Of a stretch of 64,000 nt of DNA, positions 36,301 to 44,072 are shown one piece after another. The notes beneath the pieces were generated by a model. That model saw only the letters and a program-made list of their open reading frames with translations. It did not search any database and was not told the DNA's origin. The DNA comes from Thermomicrobiales bacterium. Its GTDB lineage: Bacteria; Chloroflexota; Chloroflexia; Thermomicrobiales; CFX8. Location of the stretch: positions 248,001 through 312,000 of the forward strand of contig JBAOIG010000003.1 of NCBI GenBank assembly GCA_037045155.1. The letters are read 5' to 3'. How positions within the stretch are numbered: the first letter of the stretch is position 1; each line of letters starts with the position of its first letter. Both the position numbers and the translations under genes were made by a program.

Positions 36301-36507
36301 GCCGACCGACGAGCGCCGGAAGTAGCCGTCGGAGACGTTTTGCCAGGTCGATCCGGCATCGTCGGTCTTCCAGACTCCTCCGCCGGTCGAGCCGAAGTAG
36401 AAGACGCCGAGGTGAGCCGGGTCGCCGCTGACCGTCGTCACCCGCCCGCCACGGGTCGGACCGATCGAGCGCCAGTCGAGCCGGTCGAGGATCTGCTGCC
36501 GGGACAT
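33328..36507 (-). CDS. VPS10/BNR beta-propeller glycosyl-hydrolase-like protein
   Basis: 1059 residues from the ATG at 36505-36507 (GAGGAG five bases upstream). Repeated blades of the sortilin/VPS10 kind contain many Asp-box motifs such as STDAGQTWQ, SRDGGSTWQQ, STDGGDTWQE and SEDRGETWQQ, plus the tail pattern NPRILYA. The two propeller parts span about 15-700. The C-terminal 350 residues are a beta domain and a helical end (RLGVGQTELSQRF-like, then a coil). No signal peptide is present, which is unusual since relatives are often exported. Relatives are annotated as glycosyl hydrolases without proof. Position in a peptidase operon hints at peptide binding or degradation. Confidence 0.8.
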   Translation of the reverse strand: MSRQQILDRLDWRSIGPTRGGRVTTVSGDPAHLGVFYFGSTGGGVWKTDDAGSTWQNVSDGYFRRSSVGALAVAPSDPNVIFAGMGESTIRGNVSHGDGIYRSTDAGQTWQHIGLGAVRHIGRVVIHPTNPDLVWVAAFGHAHGPSAERGVYRSRDGGSTWQQVLFVNERTGANFLEIDPTNPRILYACFWEAERGPHYLNSGGPGSAIFRSTDGGDTWQEITKNPGMPEGNKGKMEIAIAASGNRIWAIVEADQLTRKNGVYRSEDRGETWQQLSSDTNLTGRPWYFNHIRADPRDPNTVWVLNFEIWRSVDGGATYSVVAGPHADYHDLWIDPANTDRVILAGDGGGCVSVNGGQSWSTIYNQPTGEFYHAAADTRYPYRVYGAQQDNTTMSVPSRSDTDAIALTDWYEIGGGESGYIAIRPDDPDIIYAGAQAGTLTRYDHGRAQVLDIAVWPESVRGAGSEAYKFRTNWTSPTLLAPDNPDVLYYGSNVVHRSTSGGRAWEVISPDLTRADPETLHSSGGEITKDNSGAEVYATVFTIAISPLDPQVIWAGSDDGLVHISRDRGATWDDATPSTIPDWALMSLIEASPHDPATAWLAATRYKLNDFHPYIYVTHDYGTSWTRITNGIPDDIFTRVAREDPIVPGLLYAGSEVGIYVSFDAGANWQPMAGTSPETAKVGLPVVPIHDLVVVGDELLVCTHGRAFWILDDLTLVRQLAGDNESDAARLFQPKDTVRSTRLSGFGNAEVPGRNYLFVGGIVQTYIPVKDQWGQTRRRFLDAGHNPDDGVVFYYILPEAPKEPVSLTIFDAAGAEIRAFRSKPLASGAGNDTNETYIPSLAGLNRFVWNMRHADAVKLMAKGGDQPSTVGPRAIPSDYEARLSVGQTELSQRFTILKDPRYEATPEDLQAQLDFLLKIRGKLSETNTAINRIRSAREQIGRWVARAERTSDGAKIAAKGRQITESIDAIEAALIQVRANSPKDTLNLPVMLNSKLGRLAGAVASADEPPTKQAVEVFEELSARIDTQVTRLHGLLETELPSFNALVAQANIDPVAVGDN

Positions 36508-36552
36508 GTGAGCTCCTCTCTGAAACACCGCGACGGTACTACGCTAAATCCG

Positions 36553-37401
36553 TCAGGCGAGCCACGACGCTGGTTCGTAGAGCGACGAGCGCAGGCCGGC
36601 CCAGAGGACGCGGTACTGCTCCCAGGCGTCGTCGCCGGGGACGGAGATCGTGACCGGGCCGAGTCGCTCGATACCGGCCGTCCGCGCGGCGCGGTCGCAC
36701 TGCTGCATCGTCAGGAAATCGACCTCGATCGAAAGCGGGCTGCCGGGCGCGTAGACATGGGCTTTGTCGAGCTGGATGAGCGCCCGTTCGGCGGCTGCGA
36801 TGATGTCATCCTGGGCGGCCTTCAGCGGCCGGCAGATGGCCGCGTTGCGGCCGCTCGCTTCCTTGACCACGACCGTCTCGATCTGCTCTCCGAGGAACGA
36901 CCGCGCTTCTTTCGTGGTCGTCAGGTCGCCAGTGACGAGCACGACCGGAATGCTCAGCGCGCCGAGGATTGCCGCGTTCAGGCCGGTCTCGCCGTGGGGC
37001 TTGCCGTTGACGCGCAGCTCGTGGACGGCGACGCCAGCGATGGTGTGCGGGTGGACGGCGTCGTAGGTCTGCGCCATCGCGTGATAGCCAACGAAGAGCG
37101 CGGCGTCGAACGAGCGGCTATCGACGCCCTGGAGCTGGCAGTAGTCGCGAGCGTTCGCGCTGCCGCTCATCAGGTGCGCGGCAGGGTGCAGATCCTCGAA
37201 GAAGATATTGCGCATCGGGCCGTGGCCGTCCGCGACGAGGATGTAGTCTGCTCCGGCGCGGGCCGCGCCCTCGACGGCGGCGTTGGCGTCTCCGGTCATC
37301 AGCCGCCGGCCACGGTCGTACTCGCGTCCCTCCGCGCCCATCATGTCGCCGTGAACGATGCCGGTGATCCCCTCCATGTCGACCGAGATGTAGACGTTCA
37401 T
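36553..37401 (-). CDS. M55-family D-aminopeptidase (DppA-like)
   Basis: A 282-residue zinc peptidase. The N-terminal ligands D8 and E10 (SVDMEG) and H60 (VADGHGPM) sit at the same positions as in Bacillus subtilis DppA, and H107 (VGYHAM) matches another ligand region. The nucleophile His region and PHGETGLNAAILG follow. DppA forms decameric rings that cleave D-Ala-type dipeptides from wall material. It is first in a unit of three, 45 bases before the propeller gene. The C-terminal domain (from about 200) follows the family. Confidence 0.9.
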   Translation of the reverse strand: MNVYISVDMEGITGIVHGDMMGAEGREYDRGRRLMTGDANAAVEGAARAGADYILVADGHGPMRNIFFEDLHPAAHLMSGSANARDYCQLQGVDSRSFDAALFVGYHAMAQTYDAVHPHTIAGVAVHELRVNGKPHGETGLNAAILGALSIPVVLVTGDLTTTKEARSFLGEQIETVVVKEASGRNAAICRPLKAAQDDIIAAAERALIQLDKAHVYAPGSPLSIEVDFLTMQQCDRAARTAGIERLGPVTISVPGDDAWEQYRVLWAGLRSSLYEPASWLA

Positions 37402-37553
37402 TGCTGTTCCTTTCTCTCCCGGCGTCCCTCATTCTCCGTCGCGCATGGTAGACGACACGGGCTAATCCCGCGAGAGCCATTGACGGACTCCGGCCTCGCC
37501 AGTAGGTTGTCCGAGCGACGTGGCGATGCCGCCGGCAGGGAGGGCAGTGACAG

Positions 37554-38765
37554 ATGCAGGCAGGTCAGTACGACACCGTGATTCGTGGCGGGCGGGTGAT
37601 CGACCCGGCCTCGGAAGTTGACGGGGAGCTGGATGTCGCGATCAGCGGCGGGAAGGTCGCGGCAGTCGCTGCCGGGATCGACGCGACGAACGCGGCGCGT
37701 GTCATCGACGCGAGTGGGCAGATCGTGACGCCGGGCCTCGTCGATCTGCACACACATATCTACTGGGGCGTCACCTACTGGGGTATCGAGCCGGACCCGG
37801 TCGCCGCGGTCAGCGGGGTGACGACCTGGCTGGATGTCGGCAGTGCGGGATCGTATACGTTCCCCGGCTTCCGCCGATTCATCGTCGAGCCGAGCAGGAT
37901 TCGCGCGTTCGCGTTGCTGAACCTGTCGGCGATTGGTCTGGTCGCGCCGACCTGGGAACTGTCGAACCCCGATTACCTGAATGTCGATCTCGCCGAGTCG
38001 ATCGTCAACGAGAATCGCGATCTGATCCTCGGGATCAAGGCGCGAATCGACCGCAACACCACACGAGGTGTCGGCCTGCTGGCGGTCGAGCGCGCGCGTG
38101 AGCTGGCCGACCGGGTCGGACTGCCGCTGATGGTCCACATCGGCTCCGGACCGCCGACGATCCGCGAGGTGGCCGGCCTGCTGCGTCCGGGCGACATCCT
38201 GACTCACTGCTTCACCGGCGGCGACATGCGGATTATGGATGGAGACGGCAAGGTTCTCCCGGAGATACAGGAGCTGCAGAAGCGCGGGCTGGTGCTGGAC
38301 ATCGGCCACGGCGGCGGCTCGTTCTCTTACGAGGTGACCGAGGCGATGCTGGATCAGGGCGTCGTGCCAGACGTGATCTCCAGCGACATCCACCAGACTG
38401 CCCGGCAGGGGCCGATGTTCGACCTGCCGACTACATTGTCGAAGTTCCTCAACCTGGGTATGAGCCTGCCGGACGTCATCGCGCGAGCGACCACGAACGC
38501 GGCGAAGGCGATGGGCAAGCCCGAGCTCGGCACGCTGTCGGTCGGAGCGCCGGCCGACGTCGCGATCTTCCGGCTAGACGAAGGGGAGTACGCATTCTTC
38601 GATGCCGGCATGGACCGGCGTTCGGGCGCGCAGCTGTTGACCGCAACGGAGACGTTGGTCGATGGCGAGCCGTTGCCGCGCGTCCCCGAGTTGCCAATGC
38701 ACTCGTGGGCAAAGCTGCAGGAGCACCAGCAAGGTGTTCGACGGCCTGAGGACTACGGTAAGTAA
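37554..38765 (+). CDS. Metallo-dependent amidohydrolase/deacetylase
   Basis: A 403-residue amidohydrolase-superfamily enzyme (dihydroorotase-like beta/alpha barrel with a small beta domain). The first metal ligands are in LVDLHTHIYWG (HxH), the bridging Lys is probably that of ILGIKARI, the His ligands are LMVHIG and LTHCFTGG, and the acid is SSDIHQTA. It belongs to the group annotated as amidohydrolase/deacetylase (EF_0837/AHA_3915), in which some members deacetylate N-acetyl amino acids or D-amino acid derivatives. A GGGAGG ribosome binding site precedes the ATG. It is divergent from the dppA-like gene and followed by an S9 peptidase 24 bases on. Confidence 0.85.
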   Translation: MQAGQYDTVIRGGRVIDPASEVDGELDVAISGGKVAAVAAGIDATNAARVIDASGQIVTPGLVDLHTHIYWGVTYWGIEPDPVAAVSGVTTWLDVGSAGSYTFPGFRRFIVEPSRIRAFALLNLSAIGLVAPTWELSNPDYLNVDLAESIVNENRDLILGIKARIDRNTTRGVGLLAVERARELADRVGLPLMVHIGSGPPTIREVAGLLRPGDILTHCFTGGDMRIMDGDGKVLPEIQELQKRGLVLDIGHGGGSFSYEVTEAMLDQGVVPDVISSDIHQTARQGPMFDLPTTLSKFLNLGMSLPDVIARATTNAAKAMGKPELGTLSVGAPADVAIFRLDEGEYAFFDAGMDRRSGAQLLTATETLVDGEPLPRVPELPMHSWAKLQEHQQGVRRPEDYGK

Positions 38766-38789
38766 GCGAGAATAGCTAGTGGAGAAGAA

Positions 38790-40739
38790 GTGACTGATAT
38801 TCGAATGCTGCCGTTCGATGTGGCGGTGGCCGCGACCGTGCTTGCTGATATCCAGATCTCGCCAGACGGCAGCCAGGTTGCCTACGTAACAACCGCGGCG
38901 TCAGTCGAGGGCGAGGCCCCGACCAGCGCGATCTGGCTGGTGAGCACCGAGGGTGGCGCCTCTCGACGGCTGACAACGTCGGAGGTCGTGGACGGCGCGC
39001 CCCGTTGGTCTCCGGACGGCTCGGCCATCGCGTTCCTGTCGGACCGGCTCAAGCGCGGCGTCACGCAGGTGTACGTCATCACACTCAGTGGCGGCGAGGC
39101 GATCCGGCTCACGGAGCACCCGGGGCCGGTCACCAGCGTCGAGTGGTCGCCGGATGGTCGGATGCTTGCGTTCACCGCGATGGACGGCGAGTCTCCGGAT
39201 GCGAAACGCCGGCAGGAGGAACGTGACGACGAGCATGTCGTCGACGCGGATCTGAAGCGCGCAAGCCTGTGGGTGATCGACCTTCCGGAGGATCTCCGCG
39301 CTGCCGGGGTGCTGCCGGAGTCACGGCGGATCTCCCCGGAGGGATTGCATGTCGGCTCGCTCGCGGGACGTGGATTCTCCTGGGCGCCGGATTCACAGGG
39401 GCTGGCTGCCGTTGTCGCTCCCGGGCCGAAGGCCGACCACCTGTTCGCCCCGGATCTCGCGACCTTCGAGATGGACGGCACGATGCATCGCCTCGGAAAC
39501 TTCGAGGGCCTTGGCGATGCCCCAAGCTTCAGCCCCGATGGCTCGACGCTGGCCTTCATCGGCTGCGAACATCGGATGCCGTCGTTGTTCTCGCTGCGGA
39601 TCATCCCGGTCGGCGGCGGTGAGTCTCGTGTGGTCCTCCCCGACTACAAGGGGTCGTTCACCAGCGTGAGCTGGCTGCCCGAAGGTGACCGCCTGCTGGC
39701 GATGATCGAGGAGGGACAGCAGCATGCCATCCGCTTCGTCGATGTCGAGGCACGAAGCGCCGAGGCGGCCTTCGCTCTGCCGGCCGGCTCCGCGGGCCGG
39801 TCGGGGCATCCGCTGAGCGTTTCGCGGGATGGTTCGCGGGTCGCGTTCGCTCGCGCGGGCAACGACACGTTGGCAGACCTGTACGTCGCCGATATCGGGG
39901 GGACGCCCCGCAAGCTGACGGATCTGAACCCCTGGGTGCGCGACTATGACTTCGGCGAGATGCGCGAGGTTACCTGGACTTCAACCGATGGGATGGAGAT
40001 CGAGGGCCTGCTGATCCTTCCGGTCGGTTACCAGGAGGGGCAGCGCTATCCGTTGCTTCTCCATATCCATGGTGGACCGTGCGGCGCATGGACGACTCAG
40101 CTCTACACGAACTGGCACGACTGGGGTCAGTTCCTGGCTCAGCGCGGCTATGCAGTGCTGATGCCGAACCCGCGTGGATCGTCCGGCCAGGGCTCGGAGT
40201 TTCTTTGCGCCATCGTCGGCTGCTATGGCGAGCCAGATTGGGACGATCTGATCACTGGGGTCGATGCGATGATCGAGCGCGGGATCGCAGATCCGGAGCA
40301 GCTCGTCGTCGGCGGCTGGAGCGGCGGCGGATTCCTGACGAACTGGACGATCACCCATAGCAATCGCTTCAAGGCAGCTGTCTCCGGCGCAGGCATTTCG
40401 AACTGGGTCAGCTTCCAGGGAACGGCGGATGTTCGCGGTGTGTTCGACGCCTACCTCGGGTCGGTTGTCGACGATGTCGAGACGCACTGGCGGCTGTCCC
40501 CGATCCGGCTGATCGGCAACGCGACGACGCCGACCCTGATCCTCTACGGAGGGGCCGACGCTCGCGTTCCGCCAACGCAGGGTTATGAGCTGTACGAGGG
40601 GTTGAAGGCGGTCGGAGTCGAGACACAGTTGGTGACATACCCGCGCGAGCCGCATACCATCGGCGAGCGTAAGCATCAGCTAGACCTGCTGGGGCGCGTT
40701 GTCGAGTGGTACGACCGGCACCTGGGCCGGGGAGAGTAG
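38790..40739 (+). CDS. S9-family prolyl-oligopeptidase-like serine peptidase
   Basis: A 649-residue cytoplasmic peptidase starting at GTG with GGAG upstream. The N-terminal beta-propeller (about 10-390) has TolB-like blades (ISPDGSQVAYV, WSPDGSAIAFL, FSPDGSTLAFI). The C-terminal alpha/beta-hydrolase has Ser511 in GGWSGGGF, Asp590 in YGGADARVPP and His622 in REPHTIG; the HGGP segment provides the oxyanion hole. It is typical of acylaminoacyl-peptidase/dipeptidyl-peptidase types. It probably forms a unit with the preceding amidohydrolase. A second, related but separate S9 gene lies at 45-47 kb. Confidence 0.92.
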   Translation: MTDIRMLPFDVAVAATVLADIQISPDGSQVAYVTTAASVEGEAPTSAIWLVSTEGGASRRLTTSEVVDGAPRWSPDGSAIAFLSDRLKRGVTQVYVITLSGGEAIRLTEHPGPVTSVEWSPDGRMLAFTAMDGESPDAKRRQEERDDEHVVDADLKRASLWVIDLPEDLRAAGVLPESRRISPEGLHVGSLAGRGFSWAPDSQGLAAVVAPGPKADHLFAPDLATFEMDGTMHRLGNFEGLGDAPSFSPDGSTLAFIGCEHRMPSLFSLRIIPVGGGESRVVLPDYKGSFTSVSWLPEGDRLLAMIEEGQQHAIRFVDVEARSAEAAFALPAGSAGRSGHPLSVSRDGSRVAFARAGNDTLADLYVADIGGTPRKLTDLNPWVRDYDFGEMREVTWTSTDGMEIEGLLILPVGYQEGQRYPLLLHIHGGPCGAWTTQLYTNWHDWGQFLAQRGYAVLMPNPRGSSGQGSEFLCAIVGCYGEPDWDDLITGVDAMIERGIADPEQLVVGGWSGGGFLTNWTITHSNRFKAAVSGAGISNWVSFQGTADVRGVFDAYLGSVVDDVETHWRLSPIRLIGNATTPTLILYGGADARVPPTQGYELYEGLKAVGVETQLVTYPREPHTIGERKHQLDLLGRVVEWYDRHLGRGE

Positions 40740-40822
40740 GGGACGAGTCGCGGGGCGATGGGGATGGGCTGCTGCGCCAAGTCCCATCGCCGGCCCGTTG
40801 GTTCCGTAGCGGCCTCGCTGGC

Positions 40823-40920
40823 TTGTCATTCCGAGCGCGCACGCGAGGGATCTCCCCTACGTTGGACTGCCACGAGCGTGGGGAGATGCGTCGCTGCCGG
40901 GAGCCCTCTGGGCAGAGCAT
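40823..40920. repeat. Palindromic repeat A, copy 1
   Basis: It starts with TCATTCCGAGCGCGCACGCG, continues with GAGGGATCTCCCC, a 22-base loop and GGGGAGATGCGTCG, and ends with GGCAGAGC. The GATCTCCCC/GGGGAGATGC arms can pair. A second copy is at 42127-42244 in the same overall direction, but the central loop (CTGCCACGAGCGT here) is reversed relative to it. It is non-coding; the long open frame through it is not protein-like. Confidence 0.7.
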
Positions 40921-41021
40921 GTCCGAGCGGGGTGACGCTACTGCTCCCGCCACTCCCGCGTCTTTGTCATCCTGAGTGCTCCGACCGCAGTGAATGTGTC
41001 AGGCCGGCCGCTTCCCATTTC

Positions 41022-41820
41022 TTTGTCATCCTGAACGGAGTGAAGGATCCGGTTTCCTGCGTTCGGTCACAGCCGCCGGGGAGGAACGGATTCTTCGCTG
41101 CGGCTCAGAATGACAGAACCGGAGAACCCGCGAGAATGACAGGATCACTGCGGTCGACTACTGAGTGTTCCGACCAGCGTGATGTGTCCTGCACTGTGGT
41201 GCGACCGCCACCACCGCTCGTTGTCATTCCGAGCCGCAGCCGAAGGATCTCCCTGCGTTCGGTCGCGGCCGACGGGGAGGAACGGATTCTTCGCTGCGCT
41301 CAGAATGACAGAATCGGGGAACCCGCGAGAATCACAGAATCAGTGCGGTTGACTACTCAGTGTTCCGACCAGCGTAAAGTGTCGGTGTTGGTTGCGGCCG
41401 CCACCCCTTCCTCTGTCATCCGACGTCCAGAGGGCACCCGGCAGTGAAGGATCCGTTTCCCTCGTCTATACACCCAGCAGCGGGGGAGGACGGATGTTTC
41501 GCTCCGGGTGCCCTCTGGGCGACACATGACAGGGCGGCTGGGTAGTTGTCAACGAGTCACTTTACGCTGGTCGGAGCACTGAGTGACCCGACCAGCGTGA
41601 TGTGTCAGGTTGTTGGTTGCGCCAGCCTCCCCTTCCTCTGTCATTCTGAACGGACTGAAGGATCCGTTTTCCCTCGTCTGTACGCCCAGCAGCGGGGAGG
41701 ACGGATGTTTCGCTCCGGGTGCCTTCTGGGCGACACATGACAGGACACGGGACTGGCTGCCAACAAGTCACATCATGCTAGTCGGAGCACTGAGTAGTCG
41801 ACCGCAGTGAATCTGTCAGG
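41022..41820. repeat. Array of four related 160-195-base palindromic repeats (B)
   Basis: Units at 41022-41188, 41221-41383, 41413-41606 and 41639-41820. Each begins with TGTCATYC(TG/CG)A and GAAGGATC(C/T), contains GGGGAGGA(A)CGGAT(T/G), then either TTCGCTGCG-CTCAGAATGACA or TTTCGCTCCGGGTGCC with CGACACATGACAG. Each ends with a GTCGGAGCACTGAGT block or its complement, then GCGTGATGTGTC or a similar end. The start and the middle of a unit are inverted repeats of each other. This is an intergenic repeat cluster with no supported gene. Confidence 0.7.
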
Positions 41821-42084
41821 CGAGAGAGCAGCCGTTGATCCGTGCGTAGGGACAGGCCTGGGCCTGTCCTCGCCGTGAGGCGACCCTCTCCCGTACGGCC
41901 GCCACCGCGCTATCATCGCTCGGCACCGTCTGGCCGCCACTGCCGTTCGCATGGACCCAGGGCGTGACCGTCCGTTGCGCGCCGCTGTGCGAACCGGGAG
42001 GGTCGCCTCACGGCGATGACAGCGCGAGCGCTGTCCCTACACAAGACTCGAATATCGCTCGCTCGCCTGACAGATTCACTGCGG
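41802..42084. repeat. Nested inverted-repeat element (MITE-like)
   Basis: A perfect 23-bp inverted repeat bounds the element (41802-41824 with 42062-42084; outer end CCGCAGTGAATC). Inside is a second, imperfect pair of about 47-base arms (41846-41893 with 41995-42040) running from GTAGGGACAG to GGGTCGCCTCACGGCG and its complement. Each arm holds its own small palindrome (ACAGGCC-TG-GGCCTGT on the left, AGCGCGAGCGCT on the right). About 100 unique bases are in the centre, with no open frame. It could be a non-autonomous mobile element or an exported hairpin. Confidence 0.6.
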
Positions 42085-42513
42085 CCTCAGGTTGACAGGG
42101 CGAGGGGATAGAGTCACCCCCGTATCCTTGCCATCCCGAGCGCGCACGCGAGGGATCTCCCCACGCTCGTGGCAGCCGAATGCTGGGGAGATGCGTCGCG
42201 GCCGGGAGCCATCGCCCAAGGGGCACCCGGGCAGAGCGTGACAGGCAGTGACGGTCGGGGGTTGGCCGCCGGTGAGATTCGGCGGCCCTGCCTGGAGTTG
42301 CGATACACACGTGTGGGCTGTCGCCAACATCCTTTCACTCCCGACCAGCGTCACTGGTGTCGGCGAGCCGATTGTGTAGGTGCCCTGGCGGATGATGATG
42401 ACGATGAAGATCGCCATGACGATGAGAAAGACGAACAGCGTCGCGACCATCGCGATCCGCGAGTCGCGCGACTCCGGGAACCGATAGCGGTCGCGACGCG
42501 GCTTTTCGCTCAT
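42076..42513 (-). CDS. Small membrane protein with a repeat-derived tail
   Basis: A 145-residue open frame. The ATG (42511-42513) overlaps the stop of the M24 peptidase gene as ATGA, so it is translationally coupled to it. Residues 1-20 are charged (MSEKPRRDRYRFPES), 21-43 form one strong membrane helix (IAMVATLFVFLIVMAIFIVIII), and 44-90 are outside. From about residue 91 on it is only the translation of repeat A copy 2 and flanking repeat sequence. The original protein was probably shorter, and the tail was added when the repeat inserted. No family recognised. Confidence 0.5.
   Translation of the reverse strand: MSEKPRRDRYRFPESRDSRIAMVATLFVFLIVMAIFIVIIIRQGTYTIGSPTPVTLVGSERMLATAHTCVSQLQAGPPNLTGGQPPTVTACHALPGCPLGDGSRPRRISPAFGCHERGEIPRVRARDGKDTGVTLSPRPVNLRPQ
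42127..42244. repeat. Palindromic repeat A, copy 2
   Basis: It is similar to 40823-40920: CCGAGCGCGCACGCGAGGGA, CTCCCC, a loop carrying ACGCTCGTGGCAG (the complement of the loop of copy 1), GGGGAGATGCGTCG, then GGCACCCGGGCAGAGCGTGACAG. It overlaps the last third of the small membrane-protein reading frame on the minus strand. Confidence 0.65.
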
Positions 42514-43662
42514 TCGATAACGATCGGATCGTAGGGATAGCGGGTCAACGGGCGTGCCCGATCCCCCTCAACGACGACCACGTCCTCGCAGCGGACGTAG
42601 AAGCGGCCGGGGATGCCGATCTTCGGCTCCAGCGCGAAGCACATCCCGGCGCGGATCGGCTCCTCGAAGCCCGGCGTCATCCAGGGGTTCTCGTGGACGT
42701 CCATTCCGATGGCGTGGCCGAGCGCATACCAGGAGAATTGCTCGCGGAACCCATCCTTCGACACTTCGTCGACGACGAAGTCATGGATGCCGTTCGGCGT
42801 GATCCGACCATCGCCCATTTCGGCCATTGCCAACTGGATCACCCGCGTAATCGACTGCCACGCGGCCAGAGCGGTCGGGTCCGGTTCGCCGATGAAGGCC
42901 GAGCGGCCAAAGTCAGAGCAATAGCCGCGGTAGCGCACGCCAAGGTCGAAGGCGAGCGACGTGCCGTGGTTCAGCGGGCGCGGCTCGTCGCGATCGACCC
43001 AGGTGCGGGCGTAGCGGGCCCCGTGGCCGTCGATGACGACGGCAGGGATGAACGAGTAGCCGTCTCCACCGTGCTTCTTGAGCTGGTAATCGACCTCGAT
43101 TGCCAGATCGCGATCGAGCATGCCGGGGCGGATGCTCGCGATGACGTCGGCGAAAGCGGCATCGGTGATCCGGGCGGCAGCCTCTAACGTCTCGATCTCG
43201 TCGGGGTCCTTGATCTCCCGGACCCGGTCGATGAACTCGTCGCTCAGCGCGACGAAACGCGCGGCCGGCAGCGCTGCCTGCAAGCTCAGCAGGGTTTGTC
43301 CCCAGAGCATCTTCGGCACGCCGATGACCTGGCCGTCCAGTCCGAGTGCCCGCACCGACTCGGCCAGGAATGTGTCGGGATCGGCGCCGTCGGGCAGGAT
43401 AATAACCTCGAATGGCAACCCTTCCGCATATTCGCGTATCCAGCTAGGCCGCAGGATGAGCGTCGGATCTCTCGTCCATCCGCAGCACGAGGCCCGTAAT
43501 CCAGTCTCCGGTCTGCCGGCCGACCTCCCAGGTCGTTGGCGTCTCGAGGCCGGTGACGTATTGGAACGCGGGGCCGTAGGTGAGGTAGGCTGCGTCGATC
43601 CCTGCTTCACGCATTGCGACACGGAGCCGCGCGATGCGCCGCGCCTGGTTGGTCGTCTCCAT
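42510..43662 (-). pseudogene. M24-family Xaa-Pro peptidase with one frameshift
   Basis: The gene starts at the ATG at 43660-43662 (AGGGGA upstream) with METTNQARRIARLRVAMREA. The first frame stops at 43444-43446; a single extra base near 43470 moves the family sequence into the second frame (PTLILRPSWIREYAEG onward), which runs to 42510. The pieces together give about 383 residues, the normal creatinase/prolidase-like size. The dinuclear metal site is complete: Asp pair in LAFDLGVRYRGYCSDFGRS, His in LGHAIGMDVHE, Glu in ALEPKI and CEDVVVVE. Apart from the one base the gene looks unaltered, so a sequencing error is as likely as real loss. Confidence 0.75.
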
Positions 43663-43868
43663 TGCTTCCCCTTTGCTTCCATCACACTGATCTACCTGCT
43701 TGCGGGACAATATCGGAGAACAGCGGGATGATGCAACCCGTTGCCTGCCGGATGCGCGAGGCCGAGACCTCGTCGACATGGCCTGCGTAATTGCGCCAGC
43801 TCCACACGTTGGAGATTGGCGATTCAGGTGCGTCCGTACGCCCTTTGATAACAATGATGTGACGTCTT

Positions 43869-43913
43869 TGTGACACGAATCACATTGTCGCGTTACAGCA
43901 ACGCCCGTACAAT
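43869..43913 (+). promoter_or_regulatory. CRP-type operator overlapping a promoter
   Basis: TGTGA-CACGAA-TCACA (43869-43884) equals the CRP/GlxR consensus TGTGA-N6-TCACA exactly. It is followed by TTGTCG (43885-43890), 17 bases, and TACAAT (43908-43913). Transcription would start near 43918-43920, putting the dyad centre at about -42, the place where CRP-family activators touch RNA polymerase directly. A leader of about 120 bases then leads to the exported NlpC/P60 gene. Nothing else is recognised in the 410-base gap to the M24 gene. Confidence 0.55.
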
Positions 43914-44072
43914 CCTCCCTCGGCAGGATCTGAACAGATCGAACGCGCAGGCTGGGGGGCTTGCGCCGCCAACGTACATGCCGGCGCCAGAACCTGACGG
44001 TTTCACAGCGTGCCAGCATAGTCCCAGTGGAGGGGATGCGTTATCAAGCGGAATAACTTCCTTGGCCTTCTG

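Noticed and set aside
36079..37581. A 500-codon plus-strand frame over the propeller and DppA-like genes
   Set aside because: It crosses two real genes and their gap on the other strand and resembles no protein.
40758..41447. A 229-codon open frame in the intergenic region after the first S9 gene
   Set aside because: It is composed of repeat A and B units, has no ribosome binding site and no protein-like composition.
40823..42244. CRISPR array
   Set aside because: The repeated units are 100-195 bases long, diverged and palindromic, without regular short repeats and unique spacers, and no cas genes adjoin.
43914..44040. A ydaO-type (cyclic di-AMP) riboswitch in the leader of the NlpC/P60 gene
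   Set aside because: The gene type fits, and there is a G-rich loop (CTGGGGGGCTTG), but the conserved blocks of that riboswitch are not found in order.
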